Origin: Cristatella mucedo
Taxonomy: Eukaryota > Bryozoa > Phylactolaemata > Cristatellidae
Length of the DNA: 64,000 nt
Reading direction: 5' to 3'
Assembly (NCBI GenBank): GCA_009760855.2
Contig: WPIO01000024.1
Span: forward strand, 2,455,001 to 2,519,000
Part shown: piece after piece, positions 60,601-64,000 of the stretch
Numbering within the stretch: the stretch's first letter is position 1
How the letters are laid out: each line of letters begins with the position of its first letter
Notes under the pieces: generated by a model
What the model was told of the DNA's origin: nothing
Seen by the model: the letters and a program-made list of their open reading frames with translations, nothing else
The model's database searches: none
Position numbers and translations under genes: made by a program

Positions 60601-62552
60601 AAAACGAAAGACCTAAGTGGGAGGGACACAATCTTAAACTCGATACGCTGCTTTATGCGGAAACAGGGCAGGTTAGTGAGAAGTGGTGTAAAGTGGCAAT
60701 TGCTACGGTCACGACAGACAAGCTTGGCTGAAGAGTTGTGCACCAACTGCAAGTGCCTCATGGCACAGGCCGAAAGACCGGCGAGTATCGAGATACAAAA
60801 GTCAAGACGGGATATCACAAATGCGTGAACAAACTTGGATATGGTATTCCTGTCTAAGCTGGCACGAATGTTTGCAACGTTGCGTTGCTGAAAGTAGGCA
60901 GGCTTAAATGTAAAACTGAAGTATTGTCTAATAAATGGTCACTTTGGAGCTGGACACCCAGATTTCGTGCTGATGCTAAAGTTAGAGGTTAGCTGATTAA
61001 ATCAACAGCCTCATTTACATAGCTGCAGAAGAGCCTTGACAGCTATCACTACCTATTGCAGTGGGCGATACATGATCGCCTACTGAAGGACTCAACCCAC
61101 GACCGGGGTAGTGAAGAGCGGCACCTTAACTCTGGGCCAAGACCCCGGATAATAGAAGATATGGTTGAAAAGCTTTTTGAGGTTTAGATCTTCTAATTTC
61201 TGAGTAGCATAAGGTTTGCCCATTACTAGTTAGCTGGCTTAATATCATTTAATTTGAAAAGTTTTGCTACCATCCTCGTGCAAATGTCTAAATGTCGCGT
61301 CTGCAATAAATGCAGCAAGAGAGTTTCAAGGGTTTCGGTTCTGGAAACCAGGGAGGGATCGAAGTACAAGTATGGATTTATGCCATCTGCATAAAAATGA
61401 AAGCCTAGATTGCGCTTAGCGATGGCATCGGCAAGAGGGAGAGTATAATTTGAGTAAAGAAGTGGGACAAGCACAGATCTCTGTGGTAGCAAGTACTTTA
61501 GAGGCTCCTCGGATGATTGTTGATAAATCAATCCTTCAACTCTCCCACGGAGGTAAGACCTAAACCACTGCAGTGCAGTGCCAGTGATTCCGAGGCGAGA
61601 TGAGAGTCGCTCAAGAAAGAATTGCTTTTAAATAGCATAAAACGCTGCTGCAAGTTCCAGCATATGAGCAGGAAACTCTACTTCCTTTTACATTCCTGAG
61701 AAAGTCGTCATAAACTAGCAGTATGCACACTATCTAGCCTCCCACAGCCAAGCGATTATACTAGAAATGATGTGCAGGTGTCCATGCACAGAAAGCACAC
61801 GCGCGAACATGCCAGCACACACACAAACACACACACACACGAACGCGCACACGCACGCGCACACACGCACATGATCGAACGCTCGTTCGGACACACATAC
61901 GTGTACGAACGCGAAAAGATGTGTGCACATGCACACTCACGCATGCACAAACGTATGCACGCGTGCACACACAGATGCATGTACTTGCACAGATACACAT
62001 GCACGTCCACTCGCACAAATGTTCGCGTACAAACTAGGGCATACTCCTGGTCTCACGAGGTGAACCGTGTGAACATCAGCACGAGCTCATATGCCTAAGG
62101 GGACGGCTCTCACCTTTTTGTAGCTCTAGCTTGAAACATCGCATACTCTTCCACGGGTACTATTTCCACTGGTGGTAGTGTCACATCCATCCGGTCAAGT
62201 TTGCCGGTGTACTCGGGCGACCGAAACCTGATCAGTCGATAGCCATGCAGCAGACGACGACGCCGGCGGCCGCAGTAAGCGCACCGAACGTACCGGCCAG
62301 ATCACTCTGCTGCTGCCCCGCGGTAGATCTATCTAGTATTCGCTCTGCTGTGACTGCTTGAGACGCAAGGACGACTCGACTAGGACACGACCACCTCGGG
62401 CTGCCAGGCAGCTACCGCAAGCGAAGGAAGGACAGCCCACGTGCGACGCTGGGAAGCACTGGCCACTGGCTGCTAAGTGGCCAGCTAGTGGCCGCTAATG
62501 AGTATTTACCCCGGGCTGCAAGCCTGATGTAGACTCACAAAGCTAACGCCAT
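34178..62552 (-). CDS. IQ-motif (calmodulin-binding) protein gene, seven exons, complete as modelled
   Basis: Gene-level model; coding exons are 62552-62539, 62227-62114, 43021-42875, 35517-35228, 34865-34653, 34473-34405 and 34284-34178. All introns are GT/AG. Phases run 2,2,2,1,1,1 and agree at each join. The lengths sum to 954 bases, giving 317 residues and a stop. Residues 44-80 are charged and probably helical. Two IQ motifs follow: IQKAWRMFKFR at about 86-96 and IQLAWRKYYRR at about 129-139, each fitting IQxxxRxxxxR and predicted to bind calmodulin or calmodulin-like light chains. An alanine/serine-rich linker (about 150-162) precedes a conserved-looking domain with VLHMWDPQMISAKQRSLVEQ and PEWHPQLQASLRPYWMR. 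The C-terminus is FRMAGEHRMSGLRHDERS. I do not recognise the family beyond the IQ motifs, and the cellular role is unknown. Introns 2 (19.1 kb) and 3 (7.4 kb) are full of repeats. Confidence 0.8.
34405..34473 (-). CDS. IQ-motif gene, exon 6
   Basis: 69 bases, acceptor GGGGCTTTCAG, donor CTTG|GTAAGT (consensus). It encodes DLVRPASAGSHSVLSSCGRP and ends with a split glycine codon. It follows a 179-base intron and is in phase with exons 5 and 7. Confidence 0.75.
34653..34865 (-). CDS. IQ-motif gene, exon 5
   Basis: 213 bases, acceptor CACTGTTTTAG, donor CAGG|GTAAGG, phase 1 at both ends. It encodes EQLYVPEWHPQLQASLRPYW, then a proline/aromatic-rich stretch, ending INEVEELDKEIQ. The join with exon 4 gives VEQVYGEQLYVPEW without a break. 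A GTG-initiated frame extending to 34905 includes intron and should not be taken as the start. Confidence 0.88.
35228..35517 (-). CDS. IQ-motif gene, exon 4 (end of IQ 1, IQ 2, linker)
   Basis: 290 bases, acceptor TATTTTAG, donor ACG|GTGAGT. It begins FKFRTKGLMKNARDAIKQ, contains a second IQ motif (CTIQLAWRKYYRRKLL), then an Ala/Ser/Thr-rich linker and VLHMWDPQMISAKQRSLVEQ. The GTGAGT donor is a near-perfect consensus. An internal ATG at 35492 opens the frame only by chance: the coding sequence extends nine codons upstream of it to the acceptor. Confidence 0.88.
37015..37320 (+). mobile_element. 'RLWNSL' repeat, copy 2
   Basis: GCTCTGCAGGTCCTAGACTG, TCTCCTGCTGCCGACTATGG, GCTTACTTTCTTTTTGTTCTG, GAAAGCCGATTAGGCTGG, then GTTACAGACGCAGATACATT at the end. 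About 300 bases long, no poly-A. Located in intron 3 of the IQ-motif gene. Confidence 0.65.
38355..38690 (+). mobile_element. 'RLWNSL' repeat, copy 3
   Basis: The fullest copy: GAAGCTTTAGCTCTGCAGGT, GTGGAACTCGCTTCCACG, TCTCCTGCTGCCGTCTATGG, CTCTTTGTTTCGCGAGACG, CCGAAAGCCGCTTAGGCTG, and the 3' end GTTACAGACGGAAATACATTC. In frame it reads RLWNSLPRFL. Confidence 0.7.
42105..42290 (+). mobile_element. 'RLWNSL' repeat, copy 4 (3' part)
   Basis: CCGAAAGCCACTCAGCCTTTG, AAAACCCTCTTGTATAACATC, CATTTAGTCTTTGTGGAGTA and ACAGATGGGGGATACATTAC. Only the 3' part is clear. Confidence 0.55.
42875..43021 (-). CDS. IQ-motif gene, exon 3 (first half of IQ motif 1)
   Basis: 147 bases. The acceptor follows a pyrimidine tract (TTTCTCTCTCGTGTCGTGCAG) and the donor is AAT|GTAAGC. 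It encodes a charged segment, RKKDDLTEEEKILKDARQ, then FFRSRHDAAVCIQKAWR. The IQ motif is interrupted by the intron and completed (MFKFR) by exon 4. Confidence 0.85.
43712..43895 (+). mobile_element. SPIN-like hAT non-autonomous element (184 bp)
   Basis: Starts CAGCGGTTCTCAACC and ends GGTCGAGAACCACTG, imperfect terminal inverted repeats. The internal TCGCGACCCC-TTTGGGGGTCG and CCCTTTCACAGGGGTC match the SPIN ('Space Invader') hAT consensus as I remember it. It is flanked by a perfect 8-bp direct repeat, CTGTAAGA (43704-43711 and 43896-43903), the target-site length of hAT transposons. It has no transposase and is an internally deleted (MITE-like) form. It lies in intron 2 of the IQ-motif gene. 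Confidence 0.9.
44020..44652 (+). mobile_element. CR1/L2-like LINE 3' end, diverged
   Basis: Reads RLVCREQHSHHITPLL and LHWLPIKQRIDFKVLPLTF, then a frame-shifted C-terminal part (YVPKAWSSLLTCIRTSPDL). It ends with the AAAGTGCC...tail hairpin and a short ATT run near 44632-44651. It lies in intron 2 of the IQ-motif gene. Confidence 0.85.
44800..45151 (-). mobile_element. SPIN-like hAT non-autonomous element (352 bp)
   Basis: The left end CAGGGGTTCTCAACCTT and right end GGTTGAGAACCACTG are terminal inverted repeats. Internal AAAATTATTTTCGTTGCTAC and TCATAACTGTCATTTTGCTA match the 3' part of the SPIN non-autonomous consensus. It is flanked by perfect 8-bp duplications CTTTACAG (44792-44799 and 45152-45159), which fit the hAT target pattern nTnnnnAn. 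It sits in a LINE 3' end, so it inserted after that LINE. Opposite in orientation to the 43.7-kb copy. Confidence 0.92.
45160..45234 (+). mobile_element. LINE 3' tail split by the SPIN-like insertion
   Basis: TAAAGTGCCTAGAAAGAG...AGTTCTCAGAGGGC followed by (TTA)n is the conserved tail of the local LINE family. The SPIN-like element at 44800-45151 interrupts the sequence at CTTTACAG, a few bases upstream of this tail, where intact copies read CTTTGCAG. Confidence 0.8.
45905..46750 (+). mobile_element. Old, degraded CR1/L2-like LINE fragment
   Basis: Several stretches align by eye with the reverse transcriptase of the better copies, including YADRAACLF-DPS near 45930, KLNDYKRNLSAM near 46045, and RSLHSLAPTFLS near 46515. 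There are many stops and shifts and no tail. It is followed by a (TA)n microsatellite. Confidence 0.75.
46835..46916. repeat. (TA)n tract with palindromic CACTATATA...TATATAGTG edges
   Basis: Alternating TA for about 55 bases, bounded by CTCACTATATA and TATATAGTGAAC, followed by a second short TA run. It can fold on itself. Confidence 0.92.
47405..47482 (-). mobile_element. Solo LINE 3' tail
   Basis: (AAT/ATT)n followed by CGCACTTGATAAAGCACCCTC and TCTCTTTCTAAGTGCTT, the LINE-family tail with no coding sequence. Similar, more degraded tails occur near 30263-30335, 49204-49250 (minus), 49375-49443 (plus), 54452-54540 and 56463-56515. Confidence 0.7.
49795..50457 (+). mobile_element. CR1/L2-like LINE 3' end, 5'-truncated
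   Basis: CAIRRLQLVQNSAARLVCQE through HAPTTWNSLPTCVRTSPDL to AFSRSL, with one base missing near 49930 that shifts the frame. The 3' tail (AAAGTGCC...GGGGGC) ends in ATTATTATAATTA. High similarity to the 5.6 and 21.5 kb copies. Confidence 0.9.
50715..51645 (-). mobile_element. CR1/L2-like LINE 3' end, diverged
   Basis: Minus-strand copy from the tail (AATAGTAACG...GATGTAGTGCC near 50715) to a 5' break at AACTAGTAAGTTT near 51645. The frame is broken at several places (MQNSAARLVCHERRSC, then YAPKAWNPVPNCV). Its 5' end is exactly where the CpG-dense block to the right begins. Confidence 0.88.
51833..52599 (+). pseudogene. Coding-like stretch, probably frameshifted, unknown origin
   Basis: The plus-strand frame 51833-52300 starts MRRNYEERRLRRRLFSRHDA and continues YRLCYLEQYTPGDVVETLS. 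From about 52250 a different frame reads EEYGEKLIVLRSAYTDHA, one stop, then LYVRTFGSCLQIYQAAGVHF to 52599. Mixed residue composition and continuity across the shift suggest a decayed gene or mobile-element protein. I recognise no motif. Confidence 0.3.
56930..57150 (+). mobile_element. 'RLWNSL' repeat, copy 5 (3' part)
   Basis: TCTCCTGCTGCCGACTGCGG, TTCTCTTTGTTTCGTGCGATG, ACACTCACTTGGTCTTCGTGG and GTTACAGACGGAGATGTATT. It is followed directly by the (ACTC)n array. Confidence 0.6.
57183..57543. repeat. Long (ACTC)n tetranucleotide array
   Basis: About 360 bases of ACTC units with occasional CCAC, CACA and GTCA variants. All three frames are open, giving spurious threonine/histidine/serine/leucine-rich proteins up to about 196 residues. 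Confidence 0.97.
57546..57637. repeat. (CT)n microsatellite
   Basis: About 90 bases of CT directly following the (ACTC)n array, so the two form one compound tract. Confidence 0.97.
60195..61725 (-). mobile_element. Old CR1/L2-like LINE interrupted by a SINE
   Basis: The 3' part (60195-60980) and the middle part (61150-61725) of one LINE copy on the minus strand are separated by a tRNA-derived SINE at 60983-61150. Readable blocks are LDFCISILAGLSACAMRHLQ, LKYLLPQRSVLVPLLY and FHFYADGINPYLYFDPS, so the second catalytic aspartate is lost (YADG). The SINE therefore inserted after the LINE. Confidence 0.85.
60983..61150 (-). mobile_element. tRNA-derived SINE, family A, inside a LINE
   Basis: Minus strand: GGGGTCTTGGCCCAGAGTTA, then GTCGTGGGTTGAGTCCTTCA (B box), GTAGTGATAGCTGTCAAGGC and ATGAGGCTGTTGATTTAATC. 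It splits a LINE copy, so the order of insertion is clear. Confidence 0.85.
61800..62020. repeat. CA/CG-rich degenerate tract
   Basis: Imperfect ACAC, GCAC and ACGC repeats with GAACG interruptions. The cysteine/valine-rich minus-strand frames are repeat translations. Confidence 0.85.
62114..62227 (-). CDS. IQ-motif gene, exon 2
   Basis: 114 bases, AG acceptor to GTGAGA donor, 37 whole codons plus split codons at each end. The residues run from FRSPEYTGKLDRMDV through LPPVEIVPVEEYAMFQAR. The frame is fully open and the composition is coding-like. It splices in phase to exon 3, which lies 19.1 kb away. No ATG-to-stop search would reveal it. Confidence 0.75.
62539..62552 (-). CDS. IQ-motif gene, exon 1 (start codon)
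   Basis: Fourteen coding bases, ATG GCG TTA GCT TT, followed by a consensus GTGAGT donor. The G after ATG is favourable for initiation, and the split TT|G leucine codon joins exon 2 exactly. The upstream sequence is GC-rich. I saw no in-frame stop immediately upstream, so an N-terminal extension cannot be excluded. Confidence 0.6.
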
Positions 62553-63330
62553 AGAGACGCGACGAGCGGACAATGGCGTCTTTTTTATCCCCTGGGTAGC
62601 TCTTCCAGTCGGTCGGAGCTGAGCGACTCTGAGGCAGAGAAGCGGCTCTCTCGCCGGCTCGTGCAGGCCTCGAGCGAGCCGCGGCGATGCTGCGGCTCAC
62701 GTGACTTCTCGGCGATTCGGCAGTAGCAGCCGCCGCGTCGGGCAGCGTCTTTGCTGATAAAACCAAGGTGTGCACATGCGCGTGACTCGTTGGTGTACTC
62801 GCGTTTGTGCGCTTAAACGAGTTAATATTCCCTGAAAACTCATCAAGTCCAGTACATGCTCCCGACGTTCTCGATGTTCTGATGTTCTAGTCTGATAAGT
62901 AATGCGGTCCCTGTAAACGCAGCTTTTAACGACGACTGAGTTCCCGCCGTGATTTGCTATGAAGACTCGTTGAAGATGCTACGCTAAAGGTGTGAGAATT
63001 AGAGTCTAAGGTATTGGCCAAACTTCCGTCGATAAAAACTGCCTTCGAGACAGTCGGTCGACTGGCCATTGACGCGTCTACTTCCTCGCGGCATGGGCGA
63101 GCACCGCTACGAGCGCTGCGCACGCGCACGAGCATACATGTGTGGGTGCGTGCGTACGTGTGCGTGCGTTTTTGCGTGTGTGTACGTGCGTGTGACCTAA
63201 CTACGCGCTCCGGGATGCAGCGGCTGGTGGCGGGAGAGGTGGGGAAAAGGGCGAAGGTGAAGGTCGTTAGTCGCTTGCCTTACCTGTCCATGCCGATGCT
63301 GCGGCCGATGCGTTTAGTAGTGACTTTCCG
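62553..63330. promoter_or_regulatory. Putative CpG-rich 5' flank of the IQ-motif gene
   Basis: GC- and CpG-rich sequence directly upstream of the inferred start codon (62552, minus). It includes the presumed 5' untranslated region from about 62553 to 62770 and a TGCGTG-rich stretch near 63135-63190. No TATA box is obvious. The region holds no convincing open frame on either strand; the plus-strand frame at 63014-63382 is mostly repeat-derived. Inferred from position and composition. Confidence 0.35.
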
Positions 63331-63640
63331 GCATCACGCTCTCAAGAAACTGCAATACAATTTAGACGCTTGCTTGAAGTAGCCACAGAAAGCTGAACGT
63401 CAGCGTGGGAGTCACTTCTCGGCTGCTCCATTTCCAGAGGGCGCCACGGCAGCTGGACCGTAGTGTGAACGAAAAGCAGCTTATCGAGCCTAAGGTCGGA
63501 GGTCGACGGCCCGGTTGCCGGTAATTATTCGAGGTGGGTTCGGTACCGGTTCAGATCGGAGAGTGAGCAGCGTAGGGGCCTAAGTGATACCGATTGACAA
63601 ATACGGCGGCCATTTAATTTATATACCTACATAGGTGTAC

Positions 63641-63667
63641 TGGATACAATGGTGTACATACATACAT

Positions 63668-63711
<44 letters not shown>

Positions 63712-63780
63712 CATTGTATCTATATGTACACCATTGTATATATATATATATATATATTTATATATTTATATATATATACC
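63641..63780. repeat. (TA)n tract inside an inverted repeat
   Basis: GATACAATGGTGTACATA (left) and TATGTACACCATTGTATC (right) are perfect inverted repeats around CA and TA dinucleotides. The right arm is then repeated as TATGTACACCATTGTA, followed by more TA. Confidence 0.88.
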
Positions 63781-63857
63781 TATAATTTAGCACTAGGTCT
63801 GTATTTAACCTTCTGACACACCTCAAAGGTATCGCACTGCATAATGGTGGGGTGGAA

Positions 63858-63932
63858 TACACACACACGCACGCGCACGCGCGCGCGCACGCGCACACAC
63901 ACACACGCACACACACATATATATGTGTGTGT
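63858..63932. repeat. (AC)n/(GC)n tract
   Basis: ACACAC, ACGCACGCGC and GCGCGCGCAC blocks ending in ATATATGTGTGTG, self-complementary at its edges. Confidence 0.9.
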
Positions 63933-64000
63933 AACCTCACTTTTAAGGATCAGCTCAAATGCAGTATACGGATTACTATTCGAGAACTTTAATAGGACGT

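Noticed and set aside
61730-62018. Cysteine-rich secreted peptide or toxin-like frames on the minus strand
   Set aside because: Cys/Val/Arg-rich runs come from the CA/CG repeat translated in several frames.

Overview
This is animal nuclear DNA: no bacterial operons, spliced genes with GT/AG introns, dense LINE and SINE fragments, long microsatellites and CpG-rich promoter-like patches. The LINE/SINE mix and two SPIN-type hAT transposons are compatible with a lophotrochozoan, perhaps a gastropod mollusc. That assignment is inference, because no taxon-diagnostic gene is present.

Two spliced genes can be reconstructed, both on the minus strand. Gene 1 (about 25.07 kb down to beyond the left edge) is a gelsolin/villin/CapG-family actin-binding protein. 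Its first exon gives the start of the first gelsolin repeat. Exons near 10.0, 9.7, 5.4 and 2.1 kb carry most of the rest of repeat 1 and the core of repeat 2, with matching splice phases. One stretch of repeat 1 is not securely placed; a candidate lies at 20.3 kb. The gene continues off the left end. Gene 2 (62,552 down to 34,178) has seven exons whose phases all agree. They total 954 coding bases, a 317-residue protein with two IQ (calmodulin-binding) motifs that I do not recognise by name. Its 19.9-kb intron 2 and 7.4-kb intron 3 hold most of the right half of the window.

The rest is mainly repeats. One CR1/L2-like LINE family is present in about a dozen 5'-truncated copies (5.6-7.1, 21.5-22.3, 23, 27-28.4, 31.8-32.3, 44-46.7, 49.8-51.6 and 60.2-61.7 kb), ending in a GCGCC/GGCGC hairpin tail followed by (ATT)n. 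There are two tRNA-derived SINE families, one with a tail resembling that of the LINE. A second repeat family resembles the 3' end of another LINE (five copies, all plus strand). There are two SPIN-like elements with perfect 8-bp target duplications (43.7 and 44.8 kb), a near-perfect 131-bp hairpin (16.5 kb), and long simple repeats, including a 360-bp (ACTC)n array followed by (CT)n at 57.2-57.6 kb. A CpG-dense block of unknown nature occupies about 51.65-58.5 kb inside intron 2 of gene 2.

Two coding-like stretches remain unexplained: an open frame without ATG at 29.8-30.3 kb (minus) and a probably decayed reading frame at 51.8-52.6 kb (plus).
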